Below, piece by piece: positions 46,952 through 58,739 of a DNA stretch of 64,000 bases. Both the position numbers and the translations under genes were made by a program. A model generated the notes under the pieces. That model saw nothing but the letters and a program-made list of their open reading frames with translations. It ran no database searches and had not been told where the DNA came from. The stretch is from Rhizomys pruinosus (Eukaryota > Chordata > Mammalia > Rodentia > Spalacidae): contig VZQC01005897.1 of the NCBI GenBank assembly GCA_009823505.1, positions 344,796 through 408,795 of the forward strand, read 5' to 3'. How positions within the stretch are numbered: position 1 is the first letter of the stretch; each line of letters begins with the position of its first letter.

Positions 46952-47215
46952 GACTAAGGAGAGATGCCTAGCGGTTTAAGAGCACCGACCCGCTTTGGCA
47001 GAGACCCGGGTTCGATCCCCAGCACCCACATTGGCGCTAAGAAACCGTCTGTAACTCCAATTCCAGGAGAACTCCAGTTCCATTGGGAATTCCGAGACGC
47101 CCTCTTCTGACCTCCGCGCATTGCACGACATGGGTGCACAGACCTGCATGCAGACAGTACATTCAACACATAACAAAGATAAATAATAATAAAAAAAATT
47201 AAAAAAAAATAAATT
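46952..47215 (+). mobile_element. B2 SINE, sense, many single-base indels
   Basis: Two internal units. Extra or missing bases in conserved motifs ('gagatgcctagcggtttaag', 'cccacattggcgc'). Target duplication attaaagg on both sides. Confidence 0.9.
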
Positions 47216-47599
47216 AAAGGGAAAAATGTGAACTCCTAAACATATATCAGAGTTAACATGCAGTTTATTCCTGGAGGATATAATTCTGGGGCATATATGA
47301 CGTTTATATAGGCATATTTTGGGGCAGTACAATTGGGAGGGAACCACAACAGCATAAGGACTGAGTCAAAGAATGGACTGATTGATATAGTTAAATTCTG
47401 CCCAAAACAACAAACCTTTGTGGAGGAAAACTTTAAAAAGACTGAGAGAAAGATACAGGACATGTATGGCAAAATGCAGGAACTGGGGTTGGGGGAAGGG
47501 AAAGAGGAATATGTCAAAATTGAACTGAAAAATGACCTATGAAATTCACAAAATGCCAATAAAAGTATTATGTTAATAATAAAAACCCCCACAAAACAG

Positions 47600-49140
47600 G
47601 AATGCTGTTCTTTAAAACTCGTAATAGTTTCATTGTAAATCCCCATGTGGGTGCCTTTGCCCTGTGCATCTGTGAATGATTGGATTTTCTGTGGGTGCAA
47701 ATGATATTGGTAGACTTAGAGAAGAGCAGAGCTTCATGTGTCTGTTTACAGGAGAGTTTAGTCCTTACACTCAGGGACTCACCTGTGTTAAAATTGCTAA
47801 GAAATAAAGATTTCAGGTAGAAGCATGAGGCTGTGGAACTTTTTAATTATTTTAATTTATATATATATATACATATATGAATATTTTTTTTTTACCAATC
47901 TAGACCCGTGGTCGTCCCCCCCCCCCCGAACTTACTTTTTAAAATGTTGTATGGAAGAGGGAAATCCAGCAGCTTGTATTGCACAGACACAGACCACCCA
48001 GGTGTTACCTTGAACCCCAGAGGGATTTTCTGTATGTTAAGACTTAGTAAAGATGAAACAAGGCCAAAACTACTAGTCCTTTCATACTCATTGAATTTGT
48101 TGATTTCAGTAGACACCATTCAATAATGTATTGAAACCCAATTCTTGACCTGCCAATGTATGTAATTCATAAAATTCTCCTGTTGGGAAAAGGAAAAAAA
48201 AAAGGTGTAAATCCCGAATTCTTTACTCTGTTTTCATGTATGGTAGGGAAGGTCTTGAAGAGCTTTACACATCGCACTTGCAAAATAAAGTAGAAATGAG
48301 TGAGAATTTGTACCATATGTCCATTTATTTTTTGCACTTACAGGAATCAAAATGATTTGAGCTCACAAATTGTTGATTTTTGTGAGAATTTCCTTTTCAG
48401 AAATCTAACATATCTAAGAGGCTTAGGATAAGTTATAATAAAACATGTTTAATTTTTAGTAATACAGTTAAGTAACTATATGTAAAAAATTTACAAAAAA
48501 TAAAAGATTGAAAATTTAATATCTTCTTATTCTTCCTTATGTGACTTGAAATGGTGATTTTCAAAGACCTTCCTCTGTAAGTCTCATTTTTTTCTATGAT
48601 TTGGAGGTTTCCTTCTTTTTTTTGAGATACTCTAAGGTTTAATCAAGTTTAATGTGCTTCTTATTTTAAAAGTTCCCAGTAGGTTTATGTGAAAATGATT
48701 CACATAATAAAGATCAAAATCAAGAATGATATAGGATTGGCATGCTCAGTAAAAGCAGGCATATTACTTGTATAATGAAGAACTTGGCCTTGCCAAAAGA
48801 GTTTGCATTTGCATTCAGCTTCTAGGAGGTAACTTATATTCAGGCCTGATTGGAGCATCCTTGTTTAGCATGAGAGACACCCATGCTAGATCTAAGGTTG
48901 AGGCAGCAGTACCCGAGAGGGTTGGATTGACCATACCAAGGAGACTGACCATTCTGTTCATGGCTTTGTGTCACACACTATGGGTCAACATAAAGGCTCA
49001 GATCAAATTGCACAATACCTGTATAGTGGAACTCAAAAAAGACTCTGAATGTTAAAGATTAGGTGACTTTCCCTTAATATTGTCTGTCACACGCCAATCC
49101 TGAAAGGGTCATATACCTTATCAGGATGTCCCTTGGCCGA
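47600..49140. other. Unassigned sequence
   Basis: AT-rich, with (AT)n at 47859-47878 and a C-run at 47916-47927. No gene or named repeat. Confidence 0.35.
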
Positions 49141-49940
49141 TTTTTTTTTTTTACTTTATCCATTCTTTTTTTATTGTTGTTAAACTTTTTCCATAAGTCA
49201 TATATCATTTCTCAGTCGAATCCAGAGTTGCTTCCCTTTCCATGCCCCCCACCCCACCAGAGTCCCTGCACTCTGCCATACATGTCCTGCATCTTTTTCT
49301 AAGTCTTTCCAGAGTTTTTTTTTTTCGGTTATTTTGTTGTTGTTCTTGCCAACTGTAGTGCAGACAGAGAGAGATCTGTATATATATATAGATATATATA
49401 CACACATACATATATATATATATATCTATATACACACATACATATATATATACATTGATACACATATCACTTGAATTGGAGGACTTTTTTTTTCCTAAAT
49501 GATGTCATGTTTTCCTAAAGGAAGTGCTCGAAGGTTCCTCCTTGGCAATCCCAAACAACCATCAGTCCTGCACTTTTGCTCCACACATGGCGTCTTTCCC
49601 TCCCATGATCCCCCAAATGAAGTCCAGTAAGCATGTGTCCTGTCTTGATCCCCCTGCACTAGCCTCCATGATACAGCCCAGGTAGTCCAACAATGGCAGT
49701 CTGTATTCTGATGAGGCTGACATCTCCTTAGCTGTTTAGTCCTCAAGCTGGGTATCTCAGTAGTCCCCATCTGGCACTGAAGTTTTGGAGGATTCTTGGA
49801 GAGACACGAGTCTTCAGTCCATATTGGAAGGTTAAAAAGCTGTGTCTCATGTCTTTGAGGAGTGCCAAAAGTGGTGGCAGCCTCAGGGTAGATGCACTTG
49901 CCAGTAAGAACTGAAGACGGGCCAAACAACAGTACTCTCT
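49141..49940 (-). mobile_element. Rodent LINE-1 3' end, antisense
   Basis: Reversed tail (T-run at 49141-49152), 'cattctttttttattgttg' with reversed AATAAA, 'cataagtcatatatcatttctcag', 'ccctgcactctgccatac'. The same sequence recurs at 55735-56060. The continuation to about 49940 matches 55985-56070 at first and then goes further upstream. TA-rich repeat inside. Confidence 0.65.
49377..49458. repeat. (TA)n/(CATA)n simple repeat
   Basis: Two runs of TA and ACATACAT repeats. They lie inside the L1 3' UTR and are expanded compared with the related copy at 55930. Confidence 0.95.
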
Positions 49941-50690
49941 CTTTTTTCTTTTTGTTTTTTTACTAAGATCTCAAGTTTTATGTCTGCAGTACAGTTTCTC
50001 TGGTCTTACTGATTATTTATTTCTGGTTGTATTTTCCGTATGGATGCTTAAGGTCATACAGTTAGCCCAGATTAACCAAGGTTTTTTGATTTCTCAAGGT
50101 CAGTTGAGGATCTGATCCTCAGAGGTCTCTTGGGTTTTTTTTGGTGGGGGGGAGGAGGGGAGAGCACCTTGCTCCTTTCAGCTTTTCATTCACCAGTTTC
50201 ATCCACTCAAGGAGAAAATCAGGTCTTTCTAGACCAGGCTTCCTTTTCTGAAGCATGAGCAGACTCTCCTCTTTATAGACTGGACACTGGGTGAAGTCCC
50301 ATTAGTGGCTCTCCAAGACCTCCCTAATCAAGAAGACTGGTGACCCACATTTGTAGGACATTTCAAGAGATGCCCCCATGCATAATCCCCTAAGACTTGG
50401 TTGACCTCTGAGGGCAAGGAACAAAGTTATCCCTTAGGTCCCTCGGCCAAATTGGCATGGATGTTAAGTATGGTCATTAAGCACCCAGAAAGCTTGGCCA
50501 ATTTTAATGTCCATTTTCTGCAGTAGACCATGGTCATGTATATAATAGATTCAATGTATTCTTTGGGTCCTTCTAGCTGGATCTCAGAGTATTGTACATC
50601 TACCCACACAACTTGCAGATAGTATCAGAATTGAGAGGAGTATGGCTTCAAGCCTTGTAGTTTCCTTTACCCCTTGAAGTTAATATCAGA
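49941..50690 (-). pseudogene. Possible retropseudogene, unrecognised
   Basis: A T-rich run at about 49940-49967 could be a reversed poly-A tail. Upstream on the minus strand an open frame (50427-50609) begins near MWVDVQYSEIQLEG and includes PKEYIESIIYMTMVYCRKW. Further short sensible-looking segments in other frames follow, such as LPSEVNQVLGDYAWGHLLKC. That looks like a frame-broken coding copy. I cannot name the parent, and I find no clear target duplication. Confidence 0.25.
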
Positions 50691-50699
50691 TGTTAGATT

Positions 50700-52009
50700 C
50701 ATTATATCAACCTTGACTAACTGTAACATAAGAGTACTTTTGGGGAAAAGTACAACACTACAAAGATCCAACTACTTTTATTGAAACTTTCAAATCATTA
50801 TTAAAGCATGTTGAGGAATAAGTTAATGGTTCATTGAATAGATTTGTCTTGTATTAAACTAATAAGAATATACAGTCTAATGTTAGTAAAGATTTAAGCT
50901 AAACACAAGTAGAGGTAGAAAGGTTTTTTATAGTACTCTCACCTCAAGTCAAAGCTTCTGGCCCACGGTTTCTTATGACCTGACAAAGAAGAGTGGGTTC
51001 AGACAGCTTGTCTGAGAGGTGACCTCAGGATAATCCAACAGAAGACAGACAAACAGCCCTTCTGAATCATTGGTACAGAATCTAGAAACAGGGTGAACGT
51101 TTGCTGGATTCAGACACTACAGCCCCTCCTTCCTTTATAAGCCTACTGTCTAGAACATTCATCTATATCCCAGGGCATTGTTTTCCAATTATCTTATTGC
51201 CAGATTTCTGCACTTAGGCAGAGATGAAAACTGAAACTAAATTAGTCTTCCTGGTTCTGTGCAAATGCTGGGCATGTTATTCATTTGCAATATAAAACAG
51301 CTGTCTAATTCTAAATAAGATATTTTATTAGAGGTAATATCATCTAACCAAGTATGTACAAAATTGTTCTGAATCTATTTGAAGCCCCTCACCCAGTTTC
51401 CTCTCCTGAAAGTACAGTGTGACAATGCCTCTTGTTTTAGTTACTCAATTTCTGGGCCATGATGCCTTTTGTTCCTTGGGAGTGACTGTGGAGGTGACAA
51501 TTTGGGGATCCTAATAGCCAGGCCTGGAATTCAGAAATAAGAGAAACAGTTATTTCGATTGATTCATACACACCAAACTGAGTGCCTCAGTCCTTCAGTG
51601 TTATTGGGAACAGCATCTTTCTAGAAGAAACTAAGGGCTGTCATGGTCTTTGGGAGGCCATAGTACAGCTGAAGTGACCAGTGACTATCAGGGACAGTGG
51701 GCCTCTGCTTTCCTGGAACTTGTTCTGACTACCTTCCATCAGTTCTGATCAAGTCAACAAAGTGCTGTCTGTGCATCTGGTATGTACAAGACAAGAAGAG
51801 ATCTCCAATGAAGTGGAAACACTACAGTTTCAATCCCTTTCTCTAGACCCCTCTCCCCTGGAGATGCTACCTGCCAGGTTTAGGGAGTACACCTCAAGGT
51901 CAGCTCACCTTTGAACTTGTGCATTGCTAAACTGAATGTGAATTCTAAGCACCCTCTTATTCAGAATAAGAATAATAGGCTGAAAAGGAGATTGTTATTT
52001 CAGCCTTCT
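50700..52009. other. Unassigned; 51170-51370 repeat-free AT-rich
   Basis: The part at 51170-51370 ('gaaaactgaaactaaattag', 'ttcatttgcaatataaaac') has no repeats and a regulatory-like look. The rest is unassigned. Confidence 0.3.
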
Positions 52010-52460
52010 GAGTCTTCACTTTGTGCTGACAAATTAATCGTCTGTTTCATCCTCTGTGAACAGTGAGGCTCATTGTCAGGTTTGCCGGGTCATATGCATT
52101 TCATTACTCGACACCTTGATGACAAAGAAAACCGGGGTGAAAGTGAATCCAGAGATGACTCAAGGGTTTGGCTTCCCTTCCGTGACTCAGGCTTGGAGGC
52201 GTCATTGGTCCTGACTGGCACTCTTATGACACAGTGGAAAGGCATCCAGCCCTGTGGATGGAGCCTAGCACATTTTCCAAGGGACGGTTTGCCTCTAGAC
52301 TCTGTGGAGTCATATTTAAATTTACTCACTTCTTCGTATTTAAATTTCTCCCAGACAGCCCAGTCTAAACCCCAAATGGATGGAATAATTGTCTCAATAC
52401 ACCAAATATAAATGCTAATTCAGACTTTCTTCCCTGAAACTAAAGGTTGAATTGCTTTAG
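52010..52460. promoter_or_regulatory. Candidate conserved noncoding element
   Basis: 450 bp without repeats, with dense AT motifs: 'gtcatatgcatttcattac', two 'atatttaaatt'-type blocks (52312-52348), 'aatgctaattcagac', 'acaaattaatcg'. An open frame of 112 codons crosses it but ends without any recognisable feature. Enhancer-like by composition only. Confidence 0.4.
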
Positions 52461-52763
52461 GACCAATGATGAAATACTTCAGCTTCTTGATCTATTGTGA
52501 TTATGTGTGTCCAATTTGCAGTAATTAGTTGAGTTACTCTTTATCATTTGTGTGATTTCCTGGACTTAATGCAAAAGATTGATTTTTCAAAAGGAATAAT
52601 GGTACAATTGAAAAGAAGAACAAAAGTTTGCCAAGCAGAAAAAAAAGTACATGACCTTGTTGAGCCTTCAAATATCATTTGCATATTTTAATAAACCTTC
52701 ATCAATATATGTCTTTCAACAAACTATGGTTATAGGTGGCATGTCTCAAAGATACGTTTGTGG

Positions 52764-52915
52764 TTTTTTTTTGGTCTTTTCGAGACAGGGTCTCCCTTTA
52801 ATCCCAGCTGGCCTGGAGCTCACTCCGTAGACCAGGCAGGCCTTGAACTTACAAAGATCTACCTACCTCTGCCTCCTGAGTGCTAGGATTAAAGGCGTGT
52901 GCCACCATGCCTGGC
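52764..52915 (-). mobile_element. B1 SINE, antisense
   Basis: Reverse B1 with 'tcgagacagggtctcc' and 'gtgctaggattaaaggcg'. Target duplication aaagata on both sides. Confidence 0.93.
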
Positions 52916-52976
52916 AAAGATATATATTTTTATGTGGTAATATTTTATGGTATGGAAAATGCAGCTGCCTTTTAAA

Positions 52977-53225
52977 TTTTTTTTTTTTTTTTTTTTTTTA
53001 TTTCGGTATGTGTATCAATGTACTGTCTGCATGCAGGTTTGTGCACCCGTGTCGTGCAATGCCGCGGAGGTCAGAAGAGGGTCTCGGATTCCCCTGGAAC
53101 TGGAGTTCTCCGGGAACTGGAGTTTCAGACGGCTCTCGGCCGCCATGTGGGTGCTGGGGATCGAACCCGGGTCCTCTGCAAGAGCGGTCGGCGCTCTTAA
53201 CCGCTAGGCCATCTCTCCAGCCCCT
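52977..53225 (-). mobile_element. B2 SINE, antisense, young
   Basis: Two internal units, highest CpG content of the set, intact B box. Perfect 15-bp target duplication cagctgccttttaaa at 52962-52976 and 53226-53240. Confidence 0.97.
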
Positions 53226-53240
53226 CAGCTGCCTTTTAAA

Positions 53241-53911
53241 AAATATCATTTGTTGTTTTACTTTAATTAATTCACAGTGGTCTTGAGGCAGCACTGTTGA
53301 ACTACCCCTCCTCAAGCATGAATGTAAGCTTGTTTTCATACCTTACCACCCCATTCAGTCAGACTAGGTTGGAAGCCAGTAGTGAGGTTTCACCCCCAGC
53401 CTCACGCCACTCCTGGTACAAGACAGGATCATAGTGTTGAGGTTCCCATCTCCTTATGCCAGCAGCAGTGGATTTGAAATCCAATTTTAAAACCTCTTAA
53501 AAGTTTTAACCCAGGCATCCCAAGAATCCACATCATATTTTAGCATACACATTTGGAAAAAAAAACATACAAATTCAGATTTATGGTGAGGAGGCAGGGA
53601 TAAAGAAGATAATCTGAGTTAATGGAAAATGTAATTATAGTTTCAAAAGGTGTAATTTATGGGATTTTTTCAAACAGCCAAAGAGTATTTGCTTACCACA
53701 ATATACAAAGTGTTTTCCTCACCTCCTGCCCCCCTCCAACTCTCTCTTAAAATAGTGTTAAGTGTTTGGTGGGTGTCGTTCTGCACATTCTTTATGGTTG
53801 CGGAAACAGACAAGTGTATACACATGGATGACTTCTTTTGCTACAGACATTGTGATCATATTCTTTGTATTTCTCACCACATTGCTTTTCTCTTTTGGTG
53901 ATGCAGTGTGG
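53241..53911. other. Unassigned sequence
   Basis: No named repeat or gene. Confidence 0.35.
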
Positions 53912-53963
53912 ATATCTCCCCAGGTCAGGTCGTAGAGCTCCACGACCTGACCTGGGGAGATAT
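53912..53963. repeat. 52-bp near-perfect palindrome
   Basis: Arms 53912-53933 and 53942-53963 are perfect 22-bp inverted copies with motif 'ccccaggtcaggtcg'. The 8-nt centre contains GAGCTC, itself palindromic, leaving a single A/C mismatch pair. The arms contain AGGTCA-like half-sites. No transposon ends or target duplication are seen. Confidence 0.95.
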
Positions 53964-53969
53964 TCTTAA

Positions 53970-54475
53970 CAGCCCCACCCTGGTGCCATATTGAGGATTG
54001 GGACATGAGTCCTGTATTTCTGCCTAACGTACAAAGCAGTACATATGTAGTACAATTATCTACTAATACTGCCACTTCAACAGGGCAGAGACTTGTTAAA
54101 GAAAAATGGATTTAAAGAACTATTTTCAAGTATATGCAATGACTGTAAATGAGTTAGCAGCATGCTGGCTTAGAGCTTTGCTGATCTTTATTAAACACCT
54201 GAGAATGGCACATGCTCTATAGTTGTGTACCTGACCAAGGAATCTTCCAAGCCAGGATTTTTTGTGAAATGTAGATGGGAGATTGTTCGCAGTTGAGAAC
54301 AGAACAAAGATTTACTATAAATGAGCACAGGGACTCTCACTGGAGTGATAAGGATGTTCTAAAACTGAATTATGGTAAAAGCTGCACACCTCAGTAAATG
54401 TACTAAAAATCACTGAATTTCACTTTTAATTTGTGAATCTTATGGTATATAATTCACACCTTACCAGAGTTGCTT
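53970..54475. other. Unassigned sequence
   Basis: Single-copy looking, no feature assigned. Confidence 0.3.
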
Positions 54476-54479
54476 ATAC

Positions 54480-54770
54480 TGGTAAATTTTTAAAGCAGCT
54501 CATGTGACATCTTTTTTATATCATCAATTAGCATCATCTGAGAAAAAGCTTTGCCTCGGTGAAGTCAGTTCCAGCCCACCAACACCTGTTTGATTTATTA
54601 CAGCCTTAGAATTCTTGGAATTTTCTCAATAAGTATTTTTTGCATTGAATTTTATAAGCTTGTCTTGCTCCTGCCACTTCCAACAGTCATTTCTCAGAGC
54701 GCCATCCAAGGAAGCCACAGCCTCATGGCAATAATCATGGGTTCTCTCAATCCCGTGCAGTTGTTGATCT
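54480..54770. promoter_or_regulatory. Candidate conserved noncoding block
   Basis: Repeat-free, with 'tatcatcaattagcatcatc' and 'gcctcatggcaataatcatg'. Enhancer-like by composition only. Confidence 0.3.
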
Positions 54771-55700
54771 ACTTATCAAGCATTGGTGTATGCTGGGTGG
54801 GGCTCTGATCCTTATAGATAGAAAGTGTCCTGGAAAGGTGACGATACCTTCCCTCTTTGAATTTATTTTCTAGTTGAAGTCTAGGAAGAAAAGAGGGCTG
54901 CTATTTCATGAGGTTTCTGTTAAAATGCAAATTCTTGTTCAATACAAATGGGGTCTGGAACGCAGGATTCCTCCCCATCACCAGCTGCTGCTGCTGCTAA
55001 TCCAATTCAGAGATTTGACTAAGTTAGGAACCAGTGACTTATGGCTGCAGCATAAAACCATGTGCACCATACCTAGTGGTCATGGTTATATATGGTGTTC
55101 ACTGTTTATGTGTGCGGTTCTTCATATCTTTCCTATTTCTTAATTTTGTTCATTTCCTCTGGTTCAAATGACCAGCACAGACTTGGGGGAGGAGAACTTG
55201 GTGCCAGTAGCTATTGATCAACACTGCCTACATCTGCAGCTTGTTGATATTGGTTGAGAGAGACAGACATGCTTCTTAGACAAAGACTAGGAACATAACT
55301 GGTCTTGGAAGAAGCCTTTTCTTTAGGCTGCCCCTTCCACTGATCCTCCCTATTCACACATTTCATTGAGAGAATAAAAAGCTTAGAATTTTCTGTAAAT
55401 CATTATATATATATATATATATCCTCTATAGACTCCTGATGATGAAGACATGGGATATGACTCAAAGAACTCAATGGATTTTAGGGCAAAAGTGGCTAAT
55501 ATTTTTTGCTTGCCTACTATGAATGTGACAGAAACCTCAATACAAGTTTATTATTCTTATTTGCAAGTGTGAAGCTATGACCCTAAGAGTACTTTTTTGT
55601 TGTCGATGAAAAAAAATCCCTGATCACACAACTGGTCATTAGCAGAATTAGTATTATAGTGATTTATATTTTTCTTCAGGAAGGCAGCAAGACCTTGGAC
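54771..55700. other. Unassigned sequence
   Basis: (AT)n at 55403-55422. A (CTG)n-like run of four lies at 54983-54996. No gene seen. Confidence 0.35.
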
Positions 55701-55717
55701 CTTGCAGGAGATGTCTT

Positions 55718-56297
55718 TTTTTTTTTTTGAGATTTTTATTTTATTTATTTTTTATTGTTATTAAACTTTTTCCATAAGTCATACATGATTTCTCAATCGA
55801 ATCCAGAGTCGCTTCCCCTTCCATGTCCCCCACCCCACCCAAGTCCCTGCACTCTGCCCTACATGTCCTGCATCTTTTTCTGAGTCTTTCTACAGTTTTT
55901 TTTTCTTTCAGTTCTTTTGTTGTTGTTCTCTCCAACTACATACATATATACACATATCACTTGAATTGGAGGACTTTTTCCCCCTAATAGATGTCATGTT
56001 TTCCTTAAGAAAGTGTTTGAAAGTTCCTCCTTGGCAATCCCAAACAACCATCAATCCTACACTTTTGCTCCATGAACCTGCCACCTGACCCAGCCATACC
56101 GCTTCTGGGAATACATCCATCAGACTCTTCCTACCGCAGAGATATGTAAATAGCTATGTTTATTGTAGCTCTCTTCACAATAGCGAAGAGCTGGAACCAA
56201 CCCAAGTGCTCTTCAACTGACGAGTGGATAGAGAAAATGTGGTACATCTACACAATAGAGTTCTATGTAACAGTAAAGAAAGATGACATCATGAAAT
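55718..56297 (-). mobile_element. LINE-1 with 5' inversion, antisense
   Basis: Perfect 16-bp target duplication ttgcaggagatgtctt at 55702-55717 and 56298-56313. From the left: reversed tail and 3' UTR on the minus strand (55718 to about 56070), with 'ccctgcactctgccctac'. Then ORF2 sequence on the plus strand: 'gacccagccataccgcttctggg', 'cacaatagcgaagagctgg', 'aaaatgtggtacatctacac'. Two orientations inside one target duplication is the mark of twin priming. Confidence 0.9.
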
Positions 56298-56313
56298 TTG
56301 CAGGAGATGTCTT

Positions 56314-58080
56314 AATTCAGGGCTCCTTCCTTTCTCTTTAAGATGTTTAAAGTTGACACTCGTCATGTCCTTCGGCAGCATCACTCCACGTCCTCCTACT
56401 AACCGGAAACTGAAAACCTAGTGGTTTGTGGCATTGCCTGTTATAAATCATTTGGCCTGATTGGTTTGGGGAAGATTCTCTTCTCATTCCTTGTTCTTTT
56501 CAAACTTTCCAGCACGAATGGGGAGGCATGTGCTAGATACAGACAGCATTAGAAACATCTTTTGATGGAGAAGACTTGAGCCATGCTATATGTGAGATAA
56601 TATTTTTGGCTACTTATTTCAGAACATCAGATTTTATTACATATGGTATAAAAATCAGAGCATGATCGAATTCCTGGGAAATTAGAAAAAGAAAACTTGA
56701 GGTAATAAGTAGATTTTTCTTCATGTCTGTATGGGAAGGTGGGGTCATTTCTTGACCTTTTGTCAAATGCAGTGCAAAGAAAAATGTAATTAATGCAAGT
56801 GTGTTTTGTATGCCCAGTAATGGATTTTTTTCATTGAAACATAACCTTTACAAGATGCTTCCATTATTACTAGCTGTCAGGTGAAAATTAAATGAGGTTG
56901 CTCTGAGCTTCAGATTTATCTTTCTGTCTACAAAAGGCTATGTGAGGGGCTGAGGAGATATATAGCGTTTACTGATGATTCTCTAAATTAGTCCCATCAA
57001 TCCTTGGTAAACATAATGCATCCTCTCCTTGGAACTAATAGTGGGGTTAGCAGTGATACTTTACCATTCAACACTCTCTCTGTGTCTACTTGGAAAGTAT
57101 CTGCAGTTGCCAAAAACTTCTACCCATTAATGTTCAGTTGTTTACCTAAAAACGTGCGTGGCAGTCTGAAGCAGTCCGTGCATCTTCAGAGATTGAAGAA
57201 AATCTCCAAGTTAATGATGGGATGTAGTGTTCTGCTCCTTGTAGCTTCTTGGCAATCTAATTCAGGTGACTTAGGACATGGAGAGCTCTCCAATGCACTG
57301 TCTTCTTAAGCTGTCTCTCTCTCTCTTTTTTTTTAATACTGTCTGTGGTGGAAACCATTGTCTGCAGTTGTCCCAATAAGTCCTGACCCCACTCGAGTTT
57401 CACAATACGATCATCAATTTGGATTGGTGAAGACATCCCACTTGGCTTTCCCTGCATTTCTAGAACTGTGCAGCCTAGCAGATATTAACTTCTAAGTAGT
57501 CCCTGCCTATGGGTGTTAAACAAAGGGCTTAGGAGGAAGCTTTTGTAGCTCAGCAATCAACATTCCTCCTATCAGTGTGTGTGCAAGGAGGGCCCAGGAG
57601 CACAAAGTTGATGTGACTCTGACTGTGCCACTGAGAGCTTAGATGGGAAACATCTAACTTAAAGGCCCAAGCATCTTCGGTGTCTTTGCTCACTGGACTT
57701 CACAGGCATATCCAGCTTGACCCTGTGTGGGTACAGTGGCCCCTGGAGCAGAGACGCCCTGGCTGATGGTCCCTACCCTATATATTGGCATACTACTATT
57801 GTAAGGTTTGTTCAGAGTGCTGTAAATGCAGGGGATGTGTGAACATGTCAAATTAATGAAAAGCAAAGTCAGACATCTCAGAATCTACAAAAGAGTTCAA
57901 TTCCAGAAATGAGCAAAGGTTTGGGAAGAGCCTTATTTTTTTTAAAGTGAGGTTTATTCATCCTCCATAGACACAAAAATAAGTCTTTCAAAGAACATGA
58001 ATATTTGAGGCATTTGGCAGCATGCAGTCTCTGGCAACTTCTCCCTTATTTATACCATGTAATTATACTTGCCTTTCTAT
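56314..58080. other. Unassigned sequence
   Basis: A minus-strand open frame at 57257-57457 includes SSPIQIDDRIVKLEWGQDLLGQLQ, which is not recognised, and breaks off at a poly-T/CT run. No other feature. Confidence 0.3.
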
Positions 58081-58084
58081 GTGT

Positions 58085-58330
58085 GTCCTTTTCATTATTG
58101 AGTCGAACATGGTCTTTTGTCAAATTCCAGTTATTGATTAGCACTGGCAACTCTGAAATGTGGCTTTTTAGACATCAATAAATCTCTTTTTGCCCTTCTT
58201 AAATCATAACAGACCTTCTTGGACACTTGGGTAGAAAACAATTTTAAATTCACATCTAAATCTTGGCTGCCACTTCAGGACGTTGTTACTGTGTGACTTG
58301 CCAAGATTGTAGCTTACTCTTCACTAGAAG
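58085..58330. promoter_or_regulatory. Candidate conserved noncoding block
   Basis: Repeat-free, with 'ccagttattgattagcactgg' split motifs and 'ttttaaattcacatc'. Low confidence. Confidence 0.25.
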
Positions 58331-58739
58331 TGCAGGGCTTGGGGGTGGGATCCCTGTTGCCAGAAGGAAAACCGTGTAACGTCATCCGAATTCAGCTACA
58401 TCTGTGAGCCCTGGGCCTTCTAGCTTTCACCTCTCCTAACCTTCACATTCTCCCATCCATTCTGCCCCTCAGTCCTCCTGTAATCTCTTCTCAAATAAGA
58501 AGCAAACATAAAACTGCACAGAGGCATGATGTCAGTAGCCACCTTTGAGCCTACAGATTTATGTGCATGATTTTTAAACAACTAAAACCAGGGTCTTTTT
58601 GAAGCAATTCAACCCTGTCGCTACTTGTCCACTTATACACTTACAGTGTTAAGGACCACTAGGGAACCAGTGCCCCATTTAATGGGAAAATATGAAGGCT
58701 GCTGGAGAGACTCTAGTGGGGCAGGAGGGTATGCAGCAA

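Larger units (their letters stand above)
45545..47590 (+). mobile_element. LINE-1 ORF2 3' end and 3' UTR, sense, fragmented
   Basis: The plus strand follows the C-terminal part of L1 ORF2: 'gtgggaggaaaccttcacc', 'aatgcaaattaaaacc', 'atctcactccaatacgac', 'actcctgggtatttacccc', 'gatggaactcaaaagcc'. It continues to a 3' UTR with 'agagaaagatacaggac', a G-rich tract and 'aataaaagtatt'. B1 and two B2 copies interrupt it. Only a 77-codon remnant (45459-45692) stays open, so it is dead. Confidence 0.8.

Noticed and set aside
47236..47700. 154-codon minus-strand open frame.
   Set aside because: It lies antisense to a LINE-1 3' UTR and has no recognisable domain.
49495..49929. 144-codon minus-strand open frame.
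   Set aside because: It lies in the LINE-1 3' end sequence shared with 55.98-56.06 kb. An open frame by chance in a repeat is more likely than a gene, though it is in the element's sense orientation.
57257..57457. Minus-strand frame with protein-like start.
   Set aside because: Short, ends in a CT/T-rich run, and no family recognised; kept only as a note in the unassigned block.
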